NCBI RefSeq assembly: GCF_007858365.1
Contig: NZ_VFIO01000011.1
Coordinates: forward strand, 83,305-147,304
DNA: 64,000 bases
From: Pseudomonas saxonica
GTDB lineage: Bacteria; Pseudomonadota; Gammaproteobacteria; Pseudomonadales; Pseudomonadaceae
Direction: 5' to 3'
The notes under the pieces were generated by a model, which was not told where the DNA came from, made no database searches, and was given only the letters and a program-made list of their open reading frames with translations. A program made the translations under genes and the position numbers. The first letter of the stretch is position 1. Each line of letters opens with the position of its first letter. Positions 34,175 through 42,519 of this stretch are shown here, in pieces.

Positions 34175-35872
34175 TTAGAGGCCTGAGTAAGAGCCTCCTG
34201 GCAAGGGCTTGCACGGGGCAGTGAAATCCAAGGCTGAGCGGTACGAGGACGTCTGGACATTCATCATCCCGAGCACTGTGTGAAACAGGTTGTCGTGGCT
34301 AAGAGGTGAGCTTGCTTGAGCTTTCAAACAGCCGACGTTGAGCCTTTCACTCTTCGCAAGAGAATCGGACATCCAAAGCACCAATGGCACCTTGGTTTGC
34401 TCTTCAGGAGCCATCGCATAAGGCAGCCCATGCAGGTAGAGCCCACCCTCACCCAGTGATTCTCCGTGGTCAGAAACGTACAGGAGCCCAGTGTCGAATT
34501 TGGTGTTCGCTGCCAGGATGTCGATCAGCCCGGCTGTAACGTAGTCGGTGTAAAGGATCGAGTTATCGTAGGCATTGAGCACTTCCTGCTGCTTACATTT
34601 GTCGAGCTCGTTGGTCTCGCACACCGGCGCGAATTTCTTGAATTGCGCGGGGTAGCGCTTGTAGTAGGCCGGGCCATGGCTACCTTTGTAGTGGAGCACC
34701 AGGACAGCATCGCCTTCTTGACGCTTGATGAAGTCTTGCATCTCCGAGAGCAGCACCCCGTCCTTACACTCCTCGCTGGTGCAAAGTTGGGGATCCGCGT
34801 GAGAGGCAGCCTTGTGGTTGGGAACCCTGTCGCAGGCCCCTTTGCACCCCGAGTTGTTGTCAGTCCACATGACACTAATGCCTGCGCGTTGAAGCACGTC
34901 GAGCAGCCCTTCTCGGCTCTTGGCCAAGCCATCTTTGTACTCGGCCTTACCCACATCCAGGAACATGCATGGCAACGAAACTGCGGTGGCGGTGCCGCAG
35001 GAGCTGACGTTGGAGAAGCTGATGACGTTGCGTTTTTCCAGCTCCGGGTTCGTTTCACGGGTGTAGCCATTGAGGGAGAAGTTGGCGGAGCGGGCGGTCT
35101 CTCCTACAGCCAGTACCAGCAGCCTAGGTTTACGGGCCGCCCCCTGTCGATTAACTACCGCATCAGTTCCAATGGCCGTCAGCGTTTTAGGTGTGGCCAG
35201 CTGGCGCTTCAGGTAACCATGGCCAGCCGCAAACAAGTTGGTGGGTACCAGGATCAGTCGGATCTCCCGATTGTTGCGCAGCAAGGAGGCATATGACTGG
35301 TATTGACTCAGCACGATGCCAGACAAGGTCAACAGAGCGAGCGACAGAGCAATGACCCTGCTGACCAAAGCTCTGGCCCAAGGCTTGCGCCGGAGGGGAA
35401 CCCGGGAGATCAGGTAGACGGGCAACACCCCAACCATTGCGACCCACAGACCGAGCTTCCAATTCAGCAGCTCGGTTGCCTCAGCGACGTCTGTCTCCAC
35501 AACGTTGGTGAACATTGTGTAATCGATCACGATGCCATAGGCATTCATGAAGTAACTCGCAAAAGCCGCGCTGATCAGTACGAGACATAGAAAAGGTTTG
35601 GTCAGCCGCGCCCATGACAGCAAGCTCAGAACCGTAAACACCCATGCGAATACTATGACTGGGAGGCTAGCTGCTAGCAGCCAGTTCACTTCATCGGTTT
35701 TGAATACCAGCTTCCAGAGCACGCTCCAGAGCTCAGCATTCGCGAATAGCAGCAACCAAAGAGTTACCAGCCCAATGAGCAGATTAGTGCTGATGCCTTC
35801 CTGTCGGGCAGTGCGAATAGCAAAGATCCATTTACTTAACAGGGTGTGAACAATGGATTTTGAAGGTGTCAT
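34175..35872 (-). CDS. eptA: Phosphoethanolamine--lipid A transferase, EptA family
   Basis: A 565-aa inner-membrane enzyme from ATG 35872 (an in-frame TTG lies 6 bp upstream). Five N-terminal membrane segments precede a periplasmic sulfatase-like domain. Metal ligand Glu258 (AVGETARSANF), the SSCGTATAVSLPCMF loop with acceptor Thr296, and SDHGESLGEGG are all present, as are paired Cys residues. It moves phosphoethanolamine from phosphatidylethanolamine to lipid A, lowering the negative charge and giving polymyxin resistance in other bacteria. The upstream gap carries a 38-bp element also found before gtrA, so the two surface-modifying units may respond together. Confidence 0.92.
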   Translation of the reverse strand: MTPSKSIVHTLLSKWIFAIRTARQEGISTNLLIGLVTLWLLLFANAELWSVLWKLVFKTDEVNWLLAASLPVIVFAWVFTVLSLLSWARLTKPFLCLVLISAAFASYFMNAYGIVIDYTMFTNVVETDVAEATELLNWKLGLWVAMVGVLPVYLISRVPLRRKPWARALVSRVIALSLALLTLSGIVLSQYQSYASLLRNNREIRLILVPTNLFAAGHGYLKRQLATPKTLTAIGTDAVVNRQGAARKPRLLVLAVGETARSANFSLNGYTRETNPELEKRNVISFSNVSSCGTATAVSLPCMFLDVGKAEYKDGLAKSREGLLDVLQRAGISVMWTDNNSGCKGACDRVPNHKAASHADPQLCTSEECKDGVLLSEMQDFIKRQEGDAVLVLHYKGSHGPAYYKRYPAQFKKFAPVCETNELDKCKQQEVLNAYDNSILYTDYVTAGLIDILAANTKFDTGLLYVSDHGESLGEGGLYLHGLPYAMAPEEQTKVPLVLWMSDSLAKSERLNVGCLKAQASSPLSHDNLFHTVLGMMNVQTSSYRSALDFTAPCKPLPGGSYSGL

Positions 35873-36078
35873 TATCAAACTCTGAGAGGCTGCTTATCCA
35901 TGCGTTAGCTGTGGAGTTAGCGGGAGCTGCTTGGCAAACCATCGACAGATGCTGAGCGATTGCGCAATGTGCGGAGCGCCAGAGGCCTTAGGGCCTAGGC
36001 GTTGGAGACGCTTAGAATGTGTGAGGCATAGGGACAAAAGAGAAATAAATCTCGCTGAGCGCATTATTTCCGGCGCCT

Positions 36079-36116
36079 GATAACGACACGATGACCTCGT
36101 GATTACAATGCTGACA
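36079..36116 (+). promoter_or_regulatory. 38-bp element shared with the gtrA promoter region, copy 1
   Basis: GATAACG, five free bases, ATGACCT, three free bases, then GATTACAATGCTGACA. It agrees with 45500-45537 at 30 or more of 38 positions with identical spacing. It lies 207 bp upstream of eptA in an otherwise gene-free, AT-rich 488-bp gap. Confidence 0.65.
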
Positions 36117-36360
36117 GAAATGCAATAACTGCTGTTTTAATTGCCATCGACCAGGCTATGATAAAAATTAGGGCGACACCATCTATTAAACGCAGAGCAC
36201 CGCTCAGCTAGATAAATTTAATTTCACAAACAAAACGGCTTCGTTTTGACGTAGGCTAATTTTGAACTTTCACTTTAACTTACAAGTCTTTCTCGCGAGC
36301 AGAACATTCTTTTCAACTTTTGCTCGTTAATATGTCACCCATCAATGAGGGGCGAATACC

Positions 36361-36699
36361 ATGAGCTTTTTCAAAAATATCCTGGGCGGGCACCATGGCC
36401 GTGGAAACCACGGTGGAGGCAAGCACCACAGCGGGGGACATGGGGCCGAGCAATACGATCGCCATGGCCGGCAGCAGGGCTGCGACGGCGGCAACCAGGT
36501 GTATGACGGCGGGCGCCATGCCACTCCAGCCCCCATTAAAGATCTGCAGGGCTGCAGGCAGTGCCGGACGGCCAACGATCCGTCAGCACGCTTTTGTCTA
36601 AACTGCGGAACACCACTATCGAGTGGTTGCACCGCCTGTGGCTCGTTGCTGAGCGCAGGAGCAAAATTCTGCAGTCAGTGTGGCCAAGCGACGCTCTAA
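36361..36699 (+). CDS. Small protein with His/Gly-rich head and double zinc ribbon
   Basis: A 112-aa protein. Residues 1-55 are rich in His and Gly (HHGRGNHGGGKHHSGGHG). Residues 60-112 hold two CxxC zinc knuckles (CRQCRTANDPSARFCLNCG, then CTACGSLLSAGAKFCSQCG), a classic double zinc ribbon. It lies 54 bp upstream of the CDF exporter gene in the same direction. A cytoplasmic zinc-buffering or delivery role for the exporter is an attractive inference. The domain reading is direct from sequence. Confidence 0.8.
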   Translation: MSFFKNILGGHHGRGNHGGGKHHSGGHGAEQYDRHGRQQGCDGGNQVYDGGRHATPAPIKDLQGCRQCRTANDPSARFCLNCGTPLSSGCTACGSLLSAGAKFCSQCGQATL

Positions 36700-36753
36700 C
36701 GATAGGCAGACAGGAAGGCCAACGAGACCACAACCCTGCGCAAGGAGAAATAC

Positions 36754-37659
36754 GTGGGTTCAAATCATGACCATGGCAGCGCTGCAGTACGCGAGGGGCA
36801 TCAGAAGAAGCTAATCATGGCGCTCGCCTTGACTGGCAGCTTCATGATTGCAGAAGTGATCGGTGCGTGGATTACCGGCAGCCTGGCGCTGCTGTCTGAC
36901 GCATCCCACATGTTCACAGATACTGCCGCCTTGGCGATCTCACTGATTGCACTTCAGATAGCCAAGCGCCCGGCGGATCAGAAAAGAACCTTCGGCTATG
37001 CGCGCCTGGAGATTCTGGCTTCGACGTTCAACGCCGTGCTGCTCTTCCTGGTGGCGATGTACATCTTGTACGAGGCCTACCAGCGCTTTTTCATGCCGGC
37101 GGAGATCGCTACCGGGGCGATGATGTGGATCGCAATCGCCGGCCTGATCATCAACCTAATCTCGATGCGCCTTCTGGCATCTGCGAGCAACGAGAGCCTT
37201 AACGTCAAAGGCGCCTACCTCGAAGTTTGGAGCGACATGCTCGGCTCGCTAGGCGTAATCATTGCAGCACTCATCATCCGCTTCACGGGCTGGACCTGGG
37301 TCGACACGATTGTCGCTGTGGCAATCGGACTTTGGGTACTGCCGCGGACGTGGCAGTTGCTTCGCGAAAGCCTGGGGATTCTCATGGAGGGTGTGCCGAG
37401 GGGGCTCGACGTTACGGCAATCGAGGCCACCATCCGCGGCGTAGATGGGGTCACGGACGTTCATGACTTGCACGTCTGGGCCGTCAGCAGTGGCAGCAAC
37501 GTGATGACGTCGCACGTAGTGGTACGGGATTCTGCAGATGGGGATGCTGTGTTGGCGGCCGTCGTGGATGCTGTCAGCGATGGATTTGAAATCCATCACT
37601 GCACCATCCAGATCGAGCGGGCAGCTTTCCACGAGAGCGTTCCCTCGCCCTCGCACTGA
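36754..37659 (+). CDS. czcD: CDF-family zinc/cobalt/cadmium exporter
   Basis: A 301-aa protein starting at GTG 36754 behind AAGGAG. It has a short His-containing N-terminus, six membrane segments and a C-terminal cytoplasmic domain ending in His residues. The transport-site motifs SDASHMFTD (segment 2) and EVWSDMLGS (segment 5) are kept. It exchanges cytoplasmic zinc and similar ions for protons. It forms a unit with the zinc-ribbon gene before it. A stem (ACATCCCC/GGGGGATGT, 37684-37711) follows. Confidence 0.92.
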   Translation: MGSNHDHGSAAVREGHQKKLIMALALTGSFMIAEVIGAWITGSLALLSDASHMFTDTAALAISLIALQIAKRPADQKRTFGYARLEILASTFNAVLLFLVAMYILYEAYQRFFMPAEIATGAMMWIAIAGLIINLISMRLLASASNESLNVKGAYLEVWSDMLGSLGVIIAALIIRFTGWTWVDTIVAVAIGLWVLPRTWQLLRESLGILMEGVPRGLDVTAIEATIRGVDGVTDVHDLHVWAVSSGSNVMTSHVVVRDSADGDAVLAAVVDAVSDGFEIHHCTIQIERAAFHESVPSPSH

Positions 37660-37683
37660 TCGATCGGTAAACACCATGCAGAC

Positions 37684-37711
37684 ACATCCCCTTCCTGGCT
37701 GAGGGGGATGT
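37684..37711 (+). terminator. Hairpin behind the CDF gene
   Basis: An eight-base stem ACATCCCC/GGGGATGT encloses a 12-base loop. No T tract follows, so it may only weaken read-through into the DUF3147 gene. Confidence 0.45.
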
Positions 37712-37816
37712 TGTAGAAGAAATGCGATGAGGGATGGCGTAAACGGCAGGAGCACTTCGAGAGGGGTTGGAGAATGGCTTCACCTCCCCCGTCCACAATC
37801 CCCAGAAGGTTCAGCG

Positions 37817-38167
37817 ATGGCTTGGATCATCACGAAGTACCTACTCACTGCCGGAATAGTGATTCTCGTATCAGAGCTGGCGAAACGCAGTGACAAGCTG
37901 GGCGGCCTGGTCGCCGCCCTACCCCTGGTCACTGTCTTGACGCTGGTCTGGCTCTATTTGGAGAACCAGAGCATGGAGAAGATCTCCAATCATGCTTGGT
38001 ACACGTTCTGGTACGTGCTTCCTACACTGCCGATGTTTATCGCGTTCCCGTTGCTGCTACCTAAGCTCGGCTTCTGGCCGACCCTTATCAGCAGCATCCT
38101 CATCACAATGGCCAGTTTCGGATGTTTCGCCGTACTGCTGCGCCGGTTCGGCATTGAGCTTCTATGA
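37817..38167 (+). CDS. DUF3147 family inner-membrane protein
   Basis: A 116-aa protein from ATG 37817 after AGAAGGT. It has four hydrophobic segments and the family start AWIITKYLLTAGIVILVSEL. The function of DUF3147 proteins is not known. Its position 157 bp behind the CDF gene suggests a link to metal or envelope stress, which is inference only. Confidence 0.82.
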   Translation: MAWIITKYLLTAGIVILVSELAKRSDKLGGLVAALPLVTVLTLVWLYLENQSMEKISNHAWYTFWYVLPTLPMFIAFPLLLPKLGFWPTLISSILITMASFGCFAVLLRRFGIELL

Positions 38168-38199
38168 TCCGGCGACCGCAGACATCATCTTGATGAGCC

Positions 38200-38525
38200 T
38201 TAACGGCTGTTAATACACTCGCCCTTCACCAGGTAGCGAACCATGTGCAGCTCGCCTTTCGAGTCTTCGTAGGTCATCATACTTCTTACATTACCGCAGT
38301 ACACACGCTGGGTGATACATACACCAACTTACCAACGTCAAGGTCCATACCGTAGGCATAGTCTTCAAGTTGAGGCATGGGCTTTTTTACGCGCTGAGCA
38401 TAATCCGCAGTAGCCTCTCTAGCAGAACGCTCAATGCGTTGGTTTATTTCCATACCGCTTTGTGCATTGGCTGTTAGTGATGTGAAGAGCATAAACACGG
38501 CGATCGCTGATACAGTAGTGTTCAT
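38200..38525 (-). pseudogene. DUF2790 periplasmic protein, frameshifted
   Basis: The frame starts at ATG 38525 with a signal peptide and reads to KPMPQLEDYAYGMDLDVGKL, then stops at 38286. The matching tail (YCGNVRSMMTYEDSKGELHM to KGECINSR) lies in another frame and ends at 38200. The intact relative at 52046-52369 shows the same order (FEDSQGTLKTVRYSMYSQCI). A GTGTG run near the break (about 38305) suggests a 2-bp gain or 1-bp loss. A sequencing error is possible. Confidence 0.75.
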
Positions 38526-38545
38526 AAGAAGTCCCTTAATAAAAA

Positions 38546-38565
38546 AGCGCCCGTAGGGGGGCGCT
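38546..38565 (-). terminator. Minus-strand rho-independent terminator
   Basis: AGCGCCC/GGGCGCT stem, read on the minus strand, is followed by TTTTTTATT. It would end a transcript coming from about 38.75 kb, in front of the DUF2790 pseudogene. Confidence 0.7.
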
Positions 38566-38719
38566 AAAATTCACCTACCAAAGGAGCGTATGGTTTACAG
38601 GTGAATGCATTGACGAGAACAACTGCCCGCTGCTCTTGCCAAGCTGCTTTGAAATGAGACAATTTCCAAAGCAGCGATGCCTCTTCCGCTGCCCTTAAAC
38701 TAGCAAAGGAGGCTAACAC
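38564..38719 (-). CDS. Possible small ORF of 51 aa between a metal box and a terminator
   Basis: A GTG at 38719 opens a frame ending ...AFTCKPYAPLVGEF with its stop inside the terminator at 38546-38565. No clear ribosome site is present. The interest lies in its place: the ATTACA box at 38735 directly upstream and a terminator directly downstream outline a short transcription unit. The product could be a peptide or the unit could be a small RNA. Confidence 0.25.
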   Translation of the reverse strand: MLASFASLRAAEEASLLWKLSHFKAAWQEQRAVVLVNAFTCKPYAPLVGEF

Positions 38720-38734
38720 CAAGATGATCGCGCA

Positions 38735-38755
38735 ATTACAATTTGGACATGTAAT
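38735..38755. promoter_or_regulatory. ATTACA...TGTAAT metal-regulon box
   Basis: ATTACA and TGTAAT form inverted arms around nine bases, with a further GATTGTAAGGTAAT just behind. The left half ATTACAATTTGG matches the box repeated across the metal region. Confidence 0.55.
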
Positions 38756-39025
38756 AGATTGTAAGGTAATTATTCGGGAGACTACTGAGCCACCAAGTGA
38801 ACTAATTCGCAGAAAGGCGTAGCAGTTCGCGGCCGTGCATGGGGACTGCCTGCGTGGCGCACTCGATGCAAGGCCAGCGCCAGTCTCTGCAAGCTGGCGA
38901 CCGAAATACTGCCTGTCATGGCCGATTCCGCCTGTCAGGCGAAGCTGTCATACACCGTCGCAGACCCCAGAATCCGCTAAGCTCAGAGCTGGAGCCTGCA
39001 TGACTGTCAGAAATCTTGCGGCTAC
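38756..39025. other. Gap without convincing gene before the regulator operon
   Basis: One open frame (38835-39071) has unlikely composition, no ribosome site, and runs over the palindromic box at 39028. I do not treat it as a gene and see nothing else here. Confidence 0.4.
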
Positions 39026-39041
39026 ATTACAAATTTGTAGG
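39026..39041 (+). promoter_or_regulatory. ATTACAAATTTGTAGG box upstream of czcR
   Basis: Contains the perfect 12-bp palindrome TACAAATTTGTA (39028-39039), 175 bp before the response-regulator start. Fits autoregulation by the regulator. Confidence 0.6.
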
Positions 39042-39214
39042 ATTTCGCCGCGGCCAGCTTCTTCGCGTTAAGATTCAAGCGTCCTCAGGTGACCCGGCGT
39101 ATGGACAGAGGTAGCGACTACCACATGCCATACCCTCAGCCTATCTTTCGAACAGCCTGCAACCATAATCTTGGCGGATTAGGCCAACTCCTTCCTCACA
39201 CCTTGAGATAAGTT

Positions 39215-39889
39215 ATGCGCGTTCTAGTTGTGGAAGACGAAATTAAAACTGCCGAATATCTTCAGCAGGGCCTATCCGAAAGCGGGTATGTCGTAGATAT
39301 CGTGCACAACGGTGTAGATGCCCTGCACTTGTTCAACACTAATGTCTATTCGTTGGTCCTTCTGGACGTGAACCTCCCCGGTATCGACGGCTGGGACCTG
39401 CTGGAAACCATCCGTAAGACCAGCCGGGTCCGCATCATCATGCTGACCGCCCGCGGACGCATCAATGACAAGCTCAAGGGCTTGGACGGCGGCGCGGATG
39501 ACTACCTTGTGAAGCCATTCGAATTCCCTGAACTGCTTGCTCGCATCCGTTCGCTGCAACGCCGTGGTGATGAGTTGGTCGAGAAGAGCTCGCTGAAAAT
39601 TGCGGATCTGGAACTCGACTCCGTCCGCCATCGCGTCTTCCGCGGTGGCACACGCATCGATCTCACCACCAAGGAATTTGCGCTTCTGCACCTGCTCATG
39701 AGCCGAACGGGCGAAGCGCTGACTCGTTCCCAGATCATCTCGTTGGTCTGGGATATGAATTTCGATTGCGACACCAATGTCATCGATGTAGCCATCCGGC
39801 GCTTGCGCTCGAAGATCGATGACCCGTTTGAAACCAAGCTCATTCACACGCTTCGTGGCGTTGGGTACGTTTTTGAGGAACGCGCATGA
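39215..39889 (+). CDS. czcR: OmpR-type heavy-metal response regulator
   Basis: A 224-aa regulator with receiver domain (residues 1-120; phospho-acceptor Asp51 in LLDVNLPGIDGW, KPFEFPELLAR) and winged-helix output domain (SQIISLVWDMNFDCDTNVIDVAIRRLR). It belongs to the CzcR/CopR group, which responds to zinc, cadmium or copper through the sensor encoded next. The kinase start overlaps its stop by four bases. The many ATTACAAT boxes in the window are its probable targets. Which metal it answers to cannot be told from sequence. Confidence 0.88.
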   Translation: MRVLVVEDEIKTAEYLQQGLSESGYVVDIVHNGVDALHLFNTNVYSLVLLDVNLPGIDGWDLLETIRKTSRVRIIMLTARGRINDKLKGLDGGADDYLVKPFEFPELLARIRSLQRRGDELVEKSSLKIADLELDSVRHRVFRGGTRIDLTTKEFALLHLLMSRTGEALTRSQIISLVWDMNFDCDTNVIDVAIRRLRSKIDDPFETKLIHTLRGVGYVFEERA

Positions 39890-41304
39890 GGCCATTCAGC
39901 CTGGCTGCAAAGCTGGGGTTAAAAGTTGGGTTGATGAGCGCAGCGTTGCTGCTTCTGTTCGCCACCTTTGGCTATCTGATGGTAGGTAAGGCTCTGGAAA
40001 GAAATGCCCGAGCGGACCTGGAAGTAAAGATGGCGGGGATGGCTCACAACCTGTCCACCATCCCGGATATCTCCGGCGTCAACGCAGATGCACATCAGCT
40101 TGTCGATTTGGTCATGGGCCACAACAACCTGTATGTGAGCATATTCGATACCTCACAGAATCAGACTCCTCTGCTCTCGATTGGCTCGAAACAGGTCAAT
40201 CTGGAGGTGCACAAGTTTCAGCCGGCGGCCCAGCCTAAAGAGCATGAATGGCGTGATACGCAGGACCGTCCTCTGCTGAGTGCTTCTCGGATCATGCGCT
40301 TGGGCGATGGAACAGAGGTCAGCGTCTATATGACCATGGACCAGTCATCCAGTGAGGCACTGCTTGATGCGTTGCTGACTTGGGCCTTGATGATGTTCCC
40401 CGTCATCCTCGCACTGATCTTGGCCATTGGCTGGTGGACCGTGCGCAGAGGCCTGCTGCCGCTGACCAAATTCCTCAAGGTGGCGTCAAAGATCTCAACG
40501 GAGAGCCTCGACCATCGTCTTCCGACTGATGGGATGCCGGCAGAACTCAAGAAGCTCGCCGACGGCATCAACATCATGCTGGCTCGCCTGGATGATGGCG
40601 TTCAGCAGCTCTCGCAGTTCTCTGACGACCTTGCCCACGAACTTCGAGCACCGCTTTCCAACCTGATGGGCAAGGCCCAGGTTGCCTTGACCAGAGAAAG
40701 ATCGCTTTCCGAGTACCGGGAGGTTCTAGAGTCGTGCACAGAAGAGTTGGACCGCATGAGCCGCATGGTTTCCGACATGCTGTTCTTGGCCCAGGTCAGT
40801 CACCCTGCGTCCATGGTGGAGTTCGAACCGGTGTCCCTGGTCGACGAGGTTCAGCGCGTATGCGACCTCTTCAGCATTTCGGCAGAGGAAGGCGAGATCC
40901 AGCTGCAGATTTCTGGGAGTGATGATGTGGTACGCGGGAACCGCCTGATGGTTCAACGGGCCGTCTCAAACCTCGTGTCGAACGCGATCCGCTACTGCCC
41001 TCGCGGCCGCACGGTCTACGTGAAGGTGCAGCATAGTGCGAGCGGTACGACCTTGAGTGTCGGCAACCCCGGCCGCGGTATTGCCAAGGAACACCATGCG
41101 CACTTATTTGAGCGGTTCTACCGTGTGGACAAGAGCCGAGCACGGAGCGAAGGCGGTACCGGTCTTGGCTTGGCCATTGTGCAGTCGATCATGAGCCTGC
41201 ACCAAGGGTCGGCGAGCGTGGAGGTGACCGAAGAAAACTTCACCTGGTTCCACCTTCACTTTCCCGCAGCCCAGCAACTGCAGCCAGCAATGACCGCCGC
41301 TTAA
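39886..41304 (+). CDS. czcS: Heavy-metal sensor histidine kinase
   Basis: A 472-aa inner-membrane kinase. Membrane segments at about 13-33 and 164-184 flank a periplasmic sensor domain of about 130 residues with several His residues. HAMP, HisKA (phospho-acceptor His251 in DLAHELRAPLSN) and HATPase parts (N box NLVSNAIRY, G boxes GRGIAKEH and GGTGLGLAI) follow. It matches the CzcS/CopS/CusS type. It is translationally coupled to the regulator before it. It ends at a strong terminator. Confidence 0.9.
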   Translation: MRPFSLAAKLGLKVGLMSAALLLLFATFGYLMVGKALERNARADLEVKMAGMAHNLSTIPDISGVNADAHQLVDLVMGHNNLYVSIFDTSQNQTPLLSIGSKQVNLEVHKFQPAAQPKEHEWRDTQDRPLLSASRIMRLGDGTEVSVYMTMDQSSSEALLDALLTWALMMFPVILALILAIGWWTVRRGLLPLTKFLKVASKISTESLDHRLPTDGMPAELKKLADGINIMLARLDDGVQQLSQFSDDLAHELRAPLSNLMGKAQVALTRERSLSEYREVLESCTEELDRMSRMVSDMLFLAQVSHPASMVEFEPVSLVDEVQRVCDLFSISAEEGEIQLQISGSDDVVRGNRLMVQRAVSNLVSNAIRYCPRGRTVYVKVQHSASGTTLSVGNPGRGIAKEHHAHLFERFYRVDKSRARSEGGTGLGLAIVQSIMSLHQGSASVEVTEENFTWFHLHFPAAQQLQPAMTAA

Positions 41305-41321
41305 ACCGCGCAGACATGATT

Positions 41322-41350
41322 AGGCCCGTCCATCGACGGGCCTTTTTGTT
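41322..41350 (+). terminator. Terminator of czcRS
   Basis: AGGCCCGTC-CATC-GACGGGCCT followed by TTTTGTTT. Confidence 0.9.
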
Positions 41351-41361
41351 TGCTCAATGCA

Positions 41362-41949
41362 TCAGTGCCGGAGGACCACAGGGTCCATAGGCGACCGCAG
41401 AATCACCGACTTGATGATCTTCTGCTCGTCAGGATTGGCGTTCTTCCACAGGTGTGAGAAGTACTGAGCATTCACTTTCTCTTGAGCACTTACGCTGCCG
41501 GCGGCATCGATCAGGCGCATGGTCGAGTAGACACAGATCAGCGCCAGAATGAAGAACGACGTGGCGACCACCATCACATAACGCTTGGCCAGCACCGGTG
41601 CCCGCTTGAGCTCCTGGATAGAGGCGTCCGCCGCCTTTGTCGCTGCTGTAAGCTCCGAGATCAGTGGCTGGATGGCGGTGTCGACTCCGCGGCATGCAGC
41701 TGAATACGCTGATGCAGCGGCGCGCAAGGCAACCTCCTCCGCGTTCGACCAAGCCTTCTCCGCCTTTCGCACCTCCTCCTGAATCTGCCGGCCGACAGCG
41801 TCCACCTGCTCCACCAGTTCGTTCGACCTCTCCAGAACAGCGCTGGAGGTCCGCGTCTGCGAGGTCAGCTCATCGAGCTGGACAGTGAGTTTTTCAGTGC
41901 AGCGGCGAAAGTCACCGATAGCAACTGCCCAGGGCTCTATGTCATTCAT
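41362..41949 (-). CDS. Hypothetical coiled-coil protein with one membrane segment (195 aa)
   Basis: I do not recognise this protein. It starts at ATG 41949 behind AGGAG. The first 115 residues are a long coiled coil (TSSAVLERSNELVEQVDAVG region). One hydrophobic helix at about 124-146 (VMVVATSFFILALICVYSTM) and a short C-terminal domain follow. The shape is that of a membrane-anchored cytoplasmic coiled coil. An ATTACAATTTTGAT box lies about 52 bp upstream, linking it to the metal regulon. Confidence 0.7.
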   Translation of the reverse strand: MNDIEPWAVAIGDFRRCTEKLTVQLDELTSQTRTSSAVLERSNELVEQVDAVGRQIQEEVRKAEKAWSNAEEVALRAAASAYSAACRGVDTAIQPLISELTAATKAADASIQELKRAPVLAKRYVMVVATSFFILALICVYSTMRLIDAAGSVSAQEKVNAQYFSHLWKNANPDEQKIIKSVILRSPMDPVVLRH

Positions 41950-42000
41950 GGCTATCTCCTAGGGCGGCCAACAACGCCGCGCTGAATTAACGCGCTAGAT

Positions 42001-42014
42001 ATCAAAATTGTAAT
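42001..42014 (-). promoter_or_regulatory. ATTACAATTTTGAT box
   Basis: Read on the minus strand, this is the window-wide box. It is 52 bp upstream of the coiled-coil gene at 41949. Confidence 0.5.
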
Positions 42015-42105
42015 TTAAGAGAAAATTCTTAGTCGCCCTCGACAGTGCCGAGATAGACATGATCCTTCCAGATTTGAGGATTTAACGCATCCTGCCTGCC
42101 GCCAA

Positions 42106-42123
42106 AATTACGGAATTGTAATT
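42106..42123. promoter_or_regulatory. AATTAC...GTAATT box, symmetrical
   Basis: AATTAC-GGAATT-GTAATT is an inverted repeat with 6-bp arms. On the minus strand it reads AATTACAATTCCGTAATT. It lies 92 bp before the small periplasmic gene at 42216. Confidence 0.6.
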
Positions 42124-42215
42124 ATTGACTCACCTTGTCGTTAGCTTCGCGTTCCTAAACTACAAACCAACAAAGGCCGCTAATCAGGCAGGCCTAGTAT
42201 GAACCGAGGTTCACA

Positions 42216-42437
42216 ATGAAATTTGTCAAATCTATCGCTATTGGCAGCCTGCTGCTGGGTCTCATGGGTACCGCTTACGCTGAAGGTGGCTTCGAGCGAG
42301 CGAAACAGTTCAATGAAAACTTCCGAACCGAACAGGCTCGCCTATGGAGCGATGACTCTTCGGACCAGAACAAACAACAAGTCGCTCAAGAGCAAAAGAA
42401 AGAAAGCAAGGATGGTAAGGAACAAGCCGACAATTAA
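42216..42437 (+). CDS. Small exported protein (73 aa)
   Basis: A signal peptide (MKFVKSIAIGSLLLGLMGTAYA, about 1-22) precedes a 50-residue mature chain rich in Gln, Lys, Glu and Asp. It has no Cys or His. The symmetrical metal box upstream and the clean terminator downstream define a single-gene unit. No family is recognised. A small periplasmic stress or metal-related factor is the guess. Confidence 0.7.
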   Translation: MKFVKSIAIGSLLLGLMGTAYAEGGFERAKQFNENFRTEQARLWSDDSSDQNKQQVAQEQKKESKDGKEQADN

Positions 42438-42480
42438 TCGGCGGTTAAATAGGACTTCAAATGACGAAAGAAATCGACAA

Positions 42481-42508
42481 AAAAGCCAGGATAAAACCTG
42501 GCTTTTTT
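42481..42508 (+). terminator. Terminator behind the small exported protein
   Basis: AAAAGCCAGG/CCTGGCTTTT stem with TTTT run; it is close to symmetrical and may also serve the convergent glycosyltransferase gene. Confidence 0.85.
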
Positions 42509-42519
42509 GTGCTTGGAAT

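Noticed and set aside
38835..39071. 78-codon open frame upstream of czcR
   Set aside because: It has no ribosome site, no plausible composition, and runs across the palindromic regulator box.
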